The notes under the pieces: generated by a model | The model's input: only the letters and a program-made list of their open reading frames with translations | Told to the model about the DNA's origin: nothing | Database searches by the model: none | Position numbers and translations under genes: made by a program | Shown here: piece after piece, positions 19,102 through 27,471 of the stretch | Numbering within the stretch: position 1 is the first letter of the stretch | Layout: every line of letters begins with the position of its first letter | Source of the DNA: Sphingobacterium sp. | Lineage (GTDB): Bacteria; Bacteroidota; Bacteroidia; Sphingobacteriales; Sphingobacteriaceae | Direction of reading: 5' to 3' | Length of the DNA: 64,000 nucleotides | Assembly: GCA_031277685.1 (NCBI GenBank) | Contig: JAITLV010000340.1 | Span: 62,001-126,000 of the forward strand

Positions 19102-19159
19102 GATTTTAATCATTTAGTAAAGTAAGATAAAGGCTGAAATAAAATAACTGGTGATAAGC

Positions 19160-19600
19160 TTATTTTAGGGCTTGCTCGATATTGATCAGATTAAATACAT
19201 TGCCTGATTGGGTCGTGAACTTTAAAAATCGTCTTTTACCACTTTGATTAGCCAATAAGACAACCTTAATTCGATTTTCATCTATTTTAGTAATTTCAAA
19301 CCAATCACCTTTTACGCCTTCCAATGACAAAGGATCAAAGCGATTATTCTCATACTGTAGGTTTACTTTGGGTCGATACAAATCTATGCTGAGATTATTT
19401 ATAAAAACATCATTTAACCACCATCGCTCATTATTCTTAGTCAATAGAATCGTGTCCACTTGGGGAGCATTGAACAAGTGGGTGCTTGCATCAATTTCCA
19501 CCTCTCCGCGATGAATAAAAGGTTCCCTGCAACTTACAAAGTATAAAATAATTGCTGATATTAAACAAGTTGTCGAGATTATTTTTATAGGATCTATCAT
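19160..19600 (-). CDS. Small lipoprotein, possibly BACON-like
   Basis: 146 residues; lipoprotein signal with lipobox FVSC (cysteine at 24). The mature part is beta-rich. Its last 50 residues (GDWFEITKIDENRIKV ... RRFLKFTTQSGNVFNLINIEQ, middle omitted) resemble a BACON-type sandwich, which in Bacteroidota is often attached to carbohydrate-active proteins. I hold this resemblance loosely. The gene is on the same strand as the GH92 genes and 324 bases upstream of them, so an association with mannan use is possible but not shown. Confidence 0.55.
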   Translation of the reverse strand: MIDPIKIISTTCLISAIILYFVSCREPFIHRGEVEIDASTHLFNAPQVDTILLTKNNERWWLNDVFINNLSIDLYRPKVNLQYENNRFDPLSLEGVKGDWFEITKIDENRIKVVLLANQSGKRRFLKFTTQSGNVFNLINIEQALK

Positions 19601-19973
19601 TGCATGATAAAAATCTTTGTCAAAATTCTATTTAAAGCAGCGCAAACCATTGGGTATTTTGAATCCAATAGTTTATATTTATATAATTTTATGTGCTTTG
19701 ACAGTCTAAAGATAGAAAGTTATGTACTATATTCTATCATTGTGTAGAACATTCTACCCATTTGTGTAGAGTGTTTATACGATCACTGATAGGTTTTTAG
19801 TAAAAAGGGCTACTCATTTAGACGATTCTCCGAGTATATGCAAAATACGTAAAAACGCCATTTTGCCTGTACTAGTTTAGATTAAAACCTTATTTTTGCA
19901 GCCTAGGGGCCAAAATAATATTAATTTAATTTGGAATTTTGGAGCGATAGAAGTCATCTTTGCGATTTACACT
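19601..19973. other. Divergent intergenic region upstream of the LuxR gene
   Basis: 373 bases. It contains two direct repeats of TTGTGTAGA (19740-19748 and 19762-19770, 22 bases apart), the first part of an inverted repeat GTAGA-N4-TCTAC, and a promoter candidate for the LuxR gene at 19862-19898. No coding sequence is convincing. Confidence 0.5.
19862..19898 (+). promoter_or_regulatory. Promoter candidate of the LuxR-type gene
   Basis: TTTG at 19862-19865 and TATTTTTG at 19891-19898 match the -33 and -7 boxes of the Bacteroidota primary sigma factor, though the 25-base spacer is slightly long. Transcription would start near 19905, about 70 bases before the ATG. Confidence 0.5.
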
Positions 19974-20735
19974 ATGAAAATAAAAATTGAAGATTTTTTT
20001 AAGCCGATACACGTTAAAGACAACTTTAGCCAAGATGATTACGAGATTGTATCAGCATTTATTAATTTCGCAAGATCCCTCAGTCGACTAACTTATCAAA
20101 GTATCTATCTAATAGATTATTCGAAGAAGAGTTTTTTATTTGTTTCCGATAATCCAATTTTTTTATGTGGAAGTTCTCCTGCTGAGGTCATGAAAGAAGG
20201 ATATCGTCATTATGTAAGTAATGTCCCAGAAGGCGATCTTCATTTGTTAAAGAAAATCAACGATGTTGGCTTCGATTTCTATGGTAAGTTAACAGCAGAG
20301 GACCGCTTAAAGTATTCCATATCATACGATTTTCATCTGAAGCAGCCTGGTAGTAAACCTTTACTTGTCAACCATAAATTGAAACCGCTATTACTAGACA
20401 GCAGCTCCAACCCATGGATTGCGCTTTGCTTAGTTTCTATATCTTCACATCCAAATGCAGGTAATATCAGGTTCAAATCAGATGAAGATGGAAGACAATT
20501 TGAATATGATCTACTGGACGATATTTGGGTAGAAACTCCACGCGTTAAATTAAAACCTAGAGAAAAGGATATCCTGCTTTTTTCAGCACAAGGACTTACA
20601 ATGGATCAGATTGCAGATCGGCTTTATGTATCTATTGATACCGTTAAATTTCACAAAAAACAGATATTTTCAAAGTTGAAAGTAAAAAGTATAACAGAAG
20701 CTACAGCCTTGGCAATTGAATTGTCTCTTTTTTAA
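19974..20735 (+). CDS. LuxR-type transcriptional regulator with PAS-like sensor domain
   Basis: 253 residues from the ATG at 19974; a TTG-started frame from 19896 overlaps the promoter and is unlikely. Residues about 40-105 look like a PAS fold (SIYLIDYSKKSFLFVSDN). The C-terminal 65 residues are a LuxR/GerE helix-turn-helix: LKPREKDILLFSAQGLTMDQ, then IADRLYVSIDTVKFHKKQIF. It lacks the receiver domain of two-component regulators and the classical acyl-homoserine-lactone-binding domain. It ends 15 bases from the convergent acyltransferase-like gene. The neighbouring LuxI/FeeM-like gene invites a signal-sensing model, but PAS-LuxR proteins are common in Bacteroidota and have other inputs. Confidence 0.85.
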   Translation: MKIKIEDFFKPIHVKDNFSQDDYEIVSAFINFARSLSRLTYQSIYLIDYSKKSFLFVSDNPIFLCGSSPAEVMKEGYRHYVSNVPEGDLHLLKKINDVGFDFYGKLTAEDRLKYSISYDFHLKQPGSKPLLVNHKLKPLLLDSSSNPWIALCLVSISSHPNAGNIRFKSDEDGRQFEYDLLDDIWVETPRVKLKPREKDILLFSAQGLTMDQIADRLYVSIDTVKFHKKQIFSKLKVKSITEATALAIELSLF

Positions 20736-20750
20736 ATTGCTTTTTCATAG

Positions 20751-21440
20751 TTAACTATTTTTGGGATCTAACAACATATCTTTTGACATAGTGATAAATT
20801 TCTGGATATCCGTATTATTTCCCTCACTACATTGCGAAAGTTTATTTTTTTGGATAAAAGTTTCCAACCATTGAGATTTGATGTAGATAGGCAATGTTTC
20901 AGAGTAAAGGTATATTATCGGATCCCCCAATTGATAAGACTCGATTTCCAACTTACGTAGCGTATTTACCACTTTTCTGTCACATTCAGCGATTACTAAA
21001 CCGCTTCCCAAACTATATGGCCCATAAAAAGCATCAAACAGCATCTTTTTTAGAATATTGATCCGATTTCCAATTATTTTTCCAGAAATTACAAATCGTC
21101 CGATATGCCAAAAATGGTCGACTTCAGGTATTAATAGATCTTCGGTTTTTATATCAAATAACTTTTGAATAGGCAGACAAGTTTCTTTATCCCAGTATGT
21201 AATCCGAATTGAAGCTTGGATCTCATTATCTACCTTACTTCGCAACACATAATAAATGGATTGATCAAAAAAGACTAAATCCTCTCCTATCAAAGATTTA
21301 TAATCAATATGATAATCCTGTTCCGAATATTCATGAAGTTTATAATGTTCTTGTGTGGTTACTAGATAAAAATGAATAAGTTCAGGCAATTCTGCACTAT
21401 TAAGTTGAGTAAAATAATAATTTTCCGGTGTCCAGTTCAT
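20751..21440 (-). CDS. GNAT-fold acyltransferase resembling N-acyl amino acid / autoinducer synthases
   Basis: 229 residues from ATG 21440 (a TTG five codons earlier is possible). The order of motifs recalls LuxI and FeeM proteins: a basic/aromatic N-terminal part, a D-x-S-I-Y-Y-V-L strand, QASIRITYWD, CLPIQKLFD, and HIGRFVISGK (the E/H-x-x-R-F strand that binds the acyl donor pocket). The C-terminal part has RKLEIESYQLGDPIIY, as the equivalent region of those families does. The family uses acyl-ACP or acyl-CoA to acylate an amino acid-like amine. The substrate is unknown. It lies 95 bases downstream of the ThiF-like gene on the same strand, so co-transcription is likely. Confidence 0.6.
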   Translation of the reverse strand: MNWTPENYYFTQLNSAELPELIHFYLVTTQEHYKLHEYSEQDYHIDYKSLIGEDLVFFDQSIYYVLRSKVDNEIQASIRITYWDKETCLPIQKLFDIKTEDLLIPEVDHFWHIGRFVISGKIIGNRINILKKMLFDAFYGPYSLGSGLVIAECDRKVVNTLRKLEIESYQLGDPIIYLYSETLPIYIKSQWLETFIQKNKLSQCSEGNNTDIQKFITMSKDMLLDPKNS

Positions 21441-21550
21441 GCAGTTGAAATTCAATATTCTTTATAAAATAGTTTTCGTTGATTAGATCCTCAGGGGTAC
21501 GTTGGTATATTACAAAAATAGTATAATTATTGTAATTTATTACACGTTAT

Positions 21551-22300
21551 TTACTCACGCATAGATAAATAGTAAGATTCAGGAAAGACCTTTATCGTTT
21601 TTCCTGTAGCAATATTGAAAACAATTTGACAGACCATTCCAGCTAACAAATATAAGCCCAGTGACAACTGTGGCGGTGGCGAATCCATGGCTATTTGACC
21701 ATATTCTGAAAGAAAATCTTCCAACCATTTTGTAGCGATATTTTTTTCTTGTAGTCTATCGACAATAAATTTACCTACATTCATTTCGAATGCATGATGT
21801 TCTTTGTCTACAGATCTCAAATTACGGCTTTCAGGCGTAATGACAGTTAAAAATCCAGCCCAGCCCAAATTGTAGGGATGTACAACGGAGATCTTTTTAT
21901 CCGCCATATATTCATCAAATAAAAACGGAATATCTGAAGAAAAATCCAGGGCATTAATAGCGACTTTACAGTTTAAATCTAAGCTATACAAATTGTCCCG
22001 ATTCAAAAATTCAGCATAGGCAGTTATTTTTGCAGTGGGATTAATGGCTTTCAACCGATTTCTTAAAGCAATCGCTTTATTCATACCTATATCTCCAGCT
22101 ACATAATTCTGACGATTAAGATTTGTCAGCTCTACAATATCACCATCTACAATAATCAAATTTTCAAATCCCATACGTAACAAACACTCGGCAATATAAC
22201 TACCAATGCCACAGCCCCCAATAAGCACTGGAAAATCCTTAATACATTGCTGTTCCTCTTCTTTTATATGAATGCGATTACGCTTGTATCTCAAACTCAT
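21551..22300 (-). CDS. ThiF/MoeB/E1-like adenylyltransferase
   Basis: 249 residues. The Rossmann nucleotide loop IGGCGIGSYIAE (27-38), the acidic strand VDGDIVELTNLNRQ (51-64) with Arg63, and Lys75 in GMNKA are the ATP-binding set of ThiF/E1 enzymes; the INALD phrase follows near 136. The zinc-binding C-x-x-C pairs of ThiF and MoeB are absent and no obvious catalytic cysteine is placed. The protein may therefore only adenylate a carboxylate rather than form a thioester. In other systems such stand-alone members activate peptides or small acids. No ThiS/MoaD-like carrier is nearby. It is first in a two-gene unit with the acyltransferase-like gene. Confidence 0.8.
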   Translation of the reverse strand: MSLRYKRNRIHIKEEEQQCIKDFPVLIGGCGIGSYIAECLLRMGFENLIIVDGDIVELTNLNRQNYVAGDIGMNKAIALRNRLKAINPTAKITAYAEFLNRDNLYSLDLNCKVAINALDFSSDIPFLFDEYMADKKISVVHPYNLGWAGFLTVITPESRNLRSVDKEHHAFEMNVGKFIVDRLQEKNIATKWLEDFLSEYGQIAMDSPPPQLSLGLYLLAGMVCQIVFNIATGKTIKVFPESYYLSMRE

Positions 22301-22524
22301 TTTTACGACAATTTTGTATCCTCTAAAGATAGGATTATAATTTAAAAAATATCGCCCTATCTGTTTCTATTAATCCTAAAGATTATTTCTAGCAAATAGC
22401 TAGCTAACCATATTTAGCGATATTGTTTCTGTTCACTATATTTACGGTTAAAATGGGTTCCGTTATTTAGCCTTTTGAAAAAAGCTATACCTAAAAATCT
22501 ATTTTAAAATGACAAATTACGATC

Positions 22525-23094
22525 ATGAAAAGTAAAATACCAATCTTATATGGCCTAATTTCCTTATTACTAGGCATGGACTTACTCGCTTACTACTTTA
22601 AAAAAATAAGTTTTATCGGTTACTATAGTGATGTTTTTCTTTTCTGGACATGGCTGATGCTGACTATTATGGTGATTATCCTTTTTTGGAAAAAGATCTT
22701 CGCCAAGATTATGTTATCAGGATTAATATTAGGTCTAATCTGCAGTATCCTACCCATGATGCTGCCCTTTTATACAGTGATATTATCGATGTCTTCATTA
22801 GGACTGACGATGCAAACAGATCTAAATGAGAACTATCGTGCCCAAATCGTTGGATATAGTGTTTTAGGACGTCCCTGGTTAGAAATAATTGAGAAAAATG
22901 GGCTAATTGAAAAAAAAGTTTTTGGCTGCACAGACAGTCAATTAAACAGCGGGGATACCGATATCAGAATAGGTAGCGCAAAACACATTGTTTTCAATGC
23001 CGAAACAGACAATACACTTACAATTACACTCTTTTATGGAGGGCCCAACAAAACCCTCACATTCGATAAAATAACTGGAAAACTTGAATTTTAA
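22525..23094 (+). CDS. Membrane protein of unknown function
   Basis: 189 residues with three hydrophobic segments (about 7-26, 38-56 and 60-92), then a soluble beta-rich C-terminal domain of about 95 residues ending GGPNKTLTFDKITGKLEF. The layout suggests an inner-membrane protein with a folded extracytoplasmic or cytoplasmic tail. No family is recognised. It precedes the DUF2200 gene by 51 bases. Confidence 0.6.
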   Translation: MKSKIPILYGLISLLLGMDLLAYYFKKISFIGYYSDVFLFWTWLMLTIMVIILFWKKIFAKIMLSGLILGLICSILPMMLPFYTVILSMSSLGLTMQTDLNENYRAQIVGYSVLGRPWLEIIEKNGLIEKKVFGCTDSQLNSGDTDIRIGSAKHIVFNAETDNTLTITLFYGGPNKTLTFDKITGKLEF

Positions 23095-23145
23095 AAGACA
23101 TTCCAACTCAAAAAGAAATAACTTTAACAAACTATCTTAAAATAA

Positions 23146-23505
23146 ATGAGAGAAATGGACAATACTAGAATCTATAAAATGTCATTTGCAGGTGTATACC
23201 CACATTACATACAAAAAGCTGAGAAAAAAGGCCGGACAAAAGAAGAAGTAGATGAAATCATATGTTGGTTGACAGGTTATGATGACAGCGCCCTACAGCA
23301 ACTCATCATTGATAAAGTCGATTTTGAGCATTTTTTTAACCAAGCCCCACAGTTAAACTCCAATGTATCCAAGATTACAGGTGTTATTTGTGGTTATCGT
23401 ATAGAAGATATTGAAGATCCCCTCGTCCAAAAGGTTCGTTACCTCGATAAACTGATAGATGAATTGGCAAAAGGGAAGTCAATGGAAAAGATCTTAAGAA
23501 AATGA
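23146..23505 (+). CDS. DUF2200 family protein
   Basis: 119 residues (116 from the alternative ATG at 23155, which fits the family start RIYKMSFA better). The sequence YPHYIQKAEKKGRTKEEVDE followed by I-C-W-L-T-G-Y is nearly diagnostic for DUF2200, a small soluble bacterial family of unknown function found widely in Bacteroidota and Firmicutes. A C-terminal basic tail ends the protein. Confidence 0.88.
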   Translation: MREMDNTRIYKMSFAGVYPHYIQKAEKKGRTKEEVDEIICWLTGYDDSALQQLIIDKVDFEHFFNQAPQLNSNVSKITGVICGYRIEDIEDPLVQKVRYLDKLIDELAKGKSMEKILRK

Positions 23506-23537
23506 ATCAATAAAAAATAGCGAAGTTTTTTATCTAT

Positions 23538-24794
23538 CTATTCAAGTGCATAAATAGCACCATCGGCAGCCCCAAAATAAAGCGTATTCTTCTCAATCCA
23601 GATGGTCGAAAAGATACTGCCCATTTGTAAATAATCTGTAAACTGCCTATTGATGTCATGCGCATATTTTTCTGGTAAATCACTTCTTAGTTTCCCTTCT
23701 TCATTGACAAACAGGGAGCGATTTCGCTTGCTGGCTTCCGTCTGAAAAATAGGTACAGTCACTCCTTTCACCGTATCAAACAGATAGACCATACCATCCA
23801 AAGCACCAAAAAAGGCCAATGAATCAACAATAGTAGCACTGCTAAATGTATTGAGTGGCACCTGTGGCTCAACCAGTTTTGTCCCATGTAGCTTATCCAG
23901 CGCTAGTACACTATAGGAGTCCGACATCGTCATAATCAACTTTTCTTTCGACAGGCTAGGTATACTAGTCCAGCTACCCGGTTGGTGGTATACCCAATAC
24001 CCAGTCCCATCGTTTGCATTCAAGGCATACACATTAAAATCTCTTGCTCCAAAATACACCGAACTATCCATAGCAACGGCATGGAATTGAATTTCACCTT
24101 TTGGGAAGTAACGCTCCCCCACTGTTTTGAACTTCCAACGTAGTTTACCATTATTTTCCAGACAGTACAAGTAACCGTCAAAACTACCTATCAGGATTCT
24201 ATCTTTATCCAATGTGGGAGAAGCATGGACAATTCCGCCAGTCAGAAACTTCCAGCTCAGTTTTCCTGTCTTACCATCAACAGCATAGATATGGTTGTCT
24301 CCAGATCCAAAATAGACAATCCCATCATTGACCATCGGTGATGAATGGAAATAATCCCAGGTGTCGTATTTTTTTTCACCATTGGTCGCAAAAGTCCAAC
24401 GTTTTTGTCCCGTTTCTGTATTTAAAGCATATAGATGACCATCTGAACACATAAAATACAATAGATTTGAATCAATAGCCACAGTTGAACGAATTTCTCC
24501 TTTTGTTTTAAATTTCCATATGACTTTACCGTTTATTTTATCGAGAGCATAAAGATTACTGTCACAAGAGCCAACAATCACCTTATCTTTAAAAACAATC
24601 GGAGAAGTGAATATTTGTCCTTTAGTCTGAAATTTCCATTTCACAGCCGGATGTAGACGAATTTGTGCAGAAGATATATAATTCTGTCGATCTGAAGTTC
24701 GCGCAAGTTGCTGACCGTAGAGTTGGCTTAGATTGCTTATAACATTTAGCAAAAGAACAATATAACAGCAGTAATATCTTCGATCAAACATCAT
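23538..24794 (-). CDS. PQQ-like beta-propeller protein (BamB-like fold)
   Basis: 418 residues with a signal peptide ending near LYGQ. Seven or so blades repeat a pattern such as VYFGSGDNHIYAVDGKTGKL, then S-W-K-F, with the conserved Trp docking motif in most blades (VIWKFKTKG, RWTFATNGE, RWKFKTVGE). The fold is shared by quinoprotein dehydrogenases and BamB, but I see no catalytic residues for a dehydrogenase, so it is probably a secreted binding or scaffold protein. It lies 112 bases downstream of the NamZ-like gene on the same strand. Confidence 0.85.
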   Translation of the reverse strand: MMFDRRYYCCYIVLLLNVISNLSQLYGQQLARTSDRQNYISSAQIRLHPAVKWKFQTKGQIFTSPIVFKDKVIVGSCDSNLYALDKINGKVIWKFKTKGEIRSTVAIDSNLLYFMCSDGHLYALNTETGQKRWTFATNGEKKYDTWDYFHSSPMVNDGIVYFGSGDNHIYAVDGKTGKLSWKFLTGGIVHASPTLDKDRILIGSFDGYLYCLENNGKLRWKFKTVGERYFPKGEIQFHAVAMDSSVYFGARDFNVYALNANDGTGYWVYHQPGSWTSIPSLSKEKLIMTMSDSYSVLALDKLHGTKLVEPQVPLNTFSSATIVDSLAFFGALDGMVYLFDTVKGVTVPIFQTEASKRNRSLFVNEEGKLRSDLPEKYAHDINRQFTDYLQMGSIFSTIWIEKNTLYFGAADGAIYALE

Positions 24795-24906
24795 TTATTT
24801 TTCAGGTTAATTTGTAATTTTATAACACACTCAACAAGGCTATACTTTTGGCTTAGACAGACGGTTTTCGTTTCATTTAAATGCTTCCGACAAAGCAATA
24901 ACAACA

Positions 24907-26115
24907 TTATGGATAAAGAAGATATTTTTTTCTCATTTCCTTGTACTGTGTTAATCCAGGTTCCCAGCTTCTCCGGATTTCTTGTTCTGAAACACCAGCT
25001 TCTATCTGTTTCCGGAAAGAGTCAACACCGACCAATCGTTCTATGCTACCAATTTGAGTGGAAAATGATTGATCAAAAAATTTATCCTTTTCAGGGGAAT
25101 TTTTATAAAGCTCTATGATCCAGGATAGATTTATTTTCTTGCTATCCACCAGCTTTTGCAGATCATATTCACGTAAATCTAAACCATAACAGACTTCATT
25201 CATGAAAAGAGGTGTTTCACTCATTCCCTTTTTACTCACTGGTGTAAACGAAAAGTTATAGCGTCCTTTATAAATTGGACTTCCAATAATAGTGAAAGGA
25301 TAATCAGTACCTCGTCCATGATTGACCTTCACACCTTCAAAAAGGCAGGTGCTTGGGTATAACAAAATACTCTGTTCGGTATTTAAATTGGGGGATGGAT
25401 TAACTGGTAGCCTGTAAAGCAACTGATGGCTGTACCCCGCTATGGGCACAATCTTTAGCTGGCACTTTCGGGTCGTTGCCATCCAACCTTCACCATTAAT
25501 CATCTGAGCAAACTCAGCAATGGTCATCCCATGAGCAATCGGAACCGGAAATTGACCTATACCAGACTTATGCTTCATATCCAATATTGGTCCATCTATA
25601 AGGTAGGCATTGGGATTAGGTCGATCCAGAATTAGCAGTTCTTTTCCATTTTCAGCACATGCTTCCATAATATCCCGAAGGGTATTAATATTTGTGTAAA
25701 ATCTTACCCCCATATCTTGTACATCAAAGACAAACACGTCAATATCCTGCAGATCCTTTGCTGAAGGTTTTCTTTTATTTCCATAGAGTGAGATCACCGG
25801 AATTTTGGTAGCGACATCGACTTCATCTGCTACTTCTGTCCCATTACTGGCATTTCCTCTAAACCCATGTTCCGGACCAAATATTTTCACGATATGAATT
25901 CCCCTACCGAGCAGACTGTCCACAAGGTGTTTTGTCTTGATGACGGTAGACGGATTACCCAAAATAGCGACCCGCTTACCAGTGAGATAAGGTACATATT
26001 TTTCTGTTCTTTCCGCTCCAGTTCGGATATTATCATTACAGTAATTCACCAGATCTTGTCCCTGGATGATGATAAAAGAAAAAAACACGAAAATGAAAGC
26101 AAATACAATTTTCAT
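24907..26115 (-). CDS. Exo-beta-N-acetylmuramidase, NamZ type (GH171, formerly DUF1343)
   Basis: 402 residues with a signal peptide ending at residue 19 (IIIQGQ). Conserved family phrases are GKRVAILGNPSTV, FGPEHGFRGNA (the Glu-His pair of the active site), V-F-D-V-Q-D-M-G-V-R-F-Y-T, LDRPNP and FEGVKVNHGRGTDYPF. The length is typical. The family removes MurNAc from the non-reducing end of peptidoglycan fragments, supporting cell-wall recycling or use of foreign peptidoglycan. No murQ or MurNAc transporter is next to it. A hairpin lies in its 5' leader. Confidence 0.9.
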   Translation of the reverse strand: MKIVFAFIFVFFSFIIIQGQDLVNYCNDNIRTGAERTEKYVPYLTGKRVAILGNPSTVIKTKHLVDSLLGRGIHIVKIFGPEHGFRGNASNGTEVADEVDVATKIPVISLYGNKRKPSAKDLQDIDVFVFDVQDMGVRFYTNINTLRDIMEACAENGKELLILDRPNPNAYLIDGPILDMKHKSGIGQFPVPIAHGMTIAEFAQMINGEGWMATTRKCQLKIVPIAGYSHQLLYRLPVNPSPNLNTEQSILLYPSTCLFEGVKVNHGRGTDYPFTIIGSPIYKGRYNFSFTPVSKKGMSETPLFMNEVCYGLDLREYDLQKLVDSKKINLSWIIELYKNSPEKDKFFDQSFSTQIGSIERLVGVDSFRKQIEAGVSEQEIRRSWEPGLTQYKEMRKKYLLYP

Positions 26116-26422
26116 AATAAGTTGGTTTACATTAAAAATAGCCCATGAGAAACAGGCTATTTGTCTTTTTGCTAAAGATTAAAGCTAATGATAAACCCTT
26201 GTTTTCCCAAATCATTTTTTATCTATTATAGCTGATCCTGAGGCCTTAACTTCACAAAAAGTGCTATGGCTTTTTGCCTGTTTCCCAAAAAACAGTTGAC
26301 AAACCTGTTTTATCCCATTAACTTTGGAATATTATCCTGATATTAGGTCAGTCTGTTTATAACAATTCGTAATAAGGGGAAACATAAAGATTCGGCGTTT
26401 TTTAGAAAAAAAATGGACAACA
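26116..26422. other. Divergent intergenic region between NamZ-like and AraC genes
   Basis: 307 bases. It contains a hairpin at 26136-26162 close to the NamZ start (separate entry). A 27-codon frame upstream of that hairpin on the minus strand has no codon bias that would suggest a leader peptide. No clear promoter is seen. Confidence 0.5.
26136..26162 (-). terminator. Hairpin with T-run in the NamZ-like gene leader
   Basis: AAATAGCC (26136-26143) pairs with GGCTATTT (26155-26162). In minus-strand RNA it is followed by a short T-run and the ATG about 20 bases later. It could be a leader terminator or simply a stable hairpin; the stem is only 8 bp. Confidence 0.35.
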
Positions 26423-27289
26423 ATGGAAAAACAAGTAAACGCAGGTGAATTTGTAGATCGGTTTATGACGGGTAGTCTGGAACACCTCAGGTACCAACAA
26501 TCTCCCATTAAAATATTTCAGCTCAGTGAAATCGCCCCCTATATTAAATTTCCTACTCCCCCCATTTTCCTAGGATACAACCTTCTTGTGCACATTACAG
26601 CGGGCCATTTTAAACACAAAATCGGGGCGAAAGAATACGTGGTAAAAGCACCTGCAATACTCATTAGCAATTATGGGAACATTTCCACGATCAAATCTGT
26701 AGACAAGTCTGCAAAAGGACATTGTGTCCTGATCAATGATAACGCTATGACTTCCATATTCAGGGAACAGGAAATCCTGAATATCTTCAATATTTCGCCG
26801 CTGCTCAATTTGGCTCTACAGGATAGTACTGACCTGAATGAACTCTTCAAATTGCTCTATAACGAACTTCTTTCTGAAGCGCCTTACAAAGAGCTGTTCG
26901 AAAGTCTACTAAAATCCCTCCTACTAAAGATTATCAAATTATCTTCGTCCAATCAGGCGCTCAATAGAAGGCAGGAAATTGCGATGATGTTTAAGCAGCT
27001 TGTGCACAAAAACTTCAAAAAACAAAAGCACATTGGCTTTTATGCAGATCGGCTTGCTGTATCGACCAACTACCTCAATCGTTGTGTATTTTCTGTGTTT
27101 AAAAAGTCTTCAAAAGAGCTGATCCTCGAAGTCCTTATCATGCATAGTCAATTCCTTCTGTTTGAATCAAATAAAAGTATTGCTGACATCTGTTATGAAC
27201 TAGATTTTTCTGATCCCTCCTATTTCTCCCGTTTATTCAAAAAAATTGTAGGGATTTCACCAACTTCTTATCGAAACAAGGCAACTTAA
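26423..27289 (+). CDS. AraC-family transcriptional regulator
   Basis: 288 residues. The N-terminal 150 residues form a cupin-type sensing domain. The C-terminal 100 residues contain the two helix-turn-helix motifs: FYADRLAVSTNYLNRCVFSV, and SIADICYELDFSDPSYFSRL leading to F-K-K-I-V-G-I-S-P-T-S-Y-R. It is divergent from the NamZ gene and 182 bases upstream of the acyl-CoA dehydrogenase gene, which makes that gene a plausible target. The ligand is unknown. Confidence 0.9.
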   Translation: MEKQVNAGEFVDRFMTGSLEHLRYQQSPIKIFQLSEIAPYIKFPTPPIFLGYNLLVHITAGHFKHKIGAKEYVVKAPAILISNYGNISTIKSVDKSAKGHCVLINDNAMTSIFREQEILNIFNISPLLNLALQDSTDLNELFKLLYNELLSEAPYKELFESLLKSLLLKIIKLSSSNQALNRRQEIAMMFKQLVHKNFKKQKHIGFYADRLAVSTNYLNRCVFSVFKKSSKELILEVLIMHSQFLLFESNKSIADICYELDFSDPSYFSRLFKKIVGISPTSYRNKAT

Positions 27290-27471
27290 TATTTTCAGAT
27301 ATGCACGATTTGTCCTAACTTTTATACAGAAGTGGACAGAATAATCACAGTGATATGAATTATTTTTGTATAGCGATGAGATGTAGGAGTAAATCACAGC
27401 TATCTTAAATAAGGGATATATCGTATACATCTACTATTGCAAATGTTTTATCATTTAATCAATATCTAGCG

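Larger units (their letters stand above)
18836..19159. other. Upstream region of the long GH92 gene
   Basis: 324 very AT-rich bases between the 3' end of a small lipoprotein gene and the GH92 start. It holds two near-identical palindromes (separate entries); I see no gene and no good -7 box. Confidence 0.6.

Noticed and set aside
26163..26224. 27-codon ORF upstream of the NamZ-like gene as a leader peptide
   Set aside because: No amino acid is enriched and no alternative pairing of the hairpin was found.
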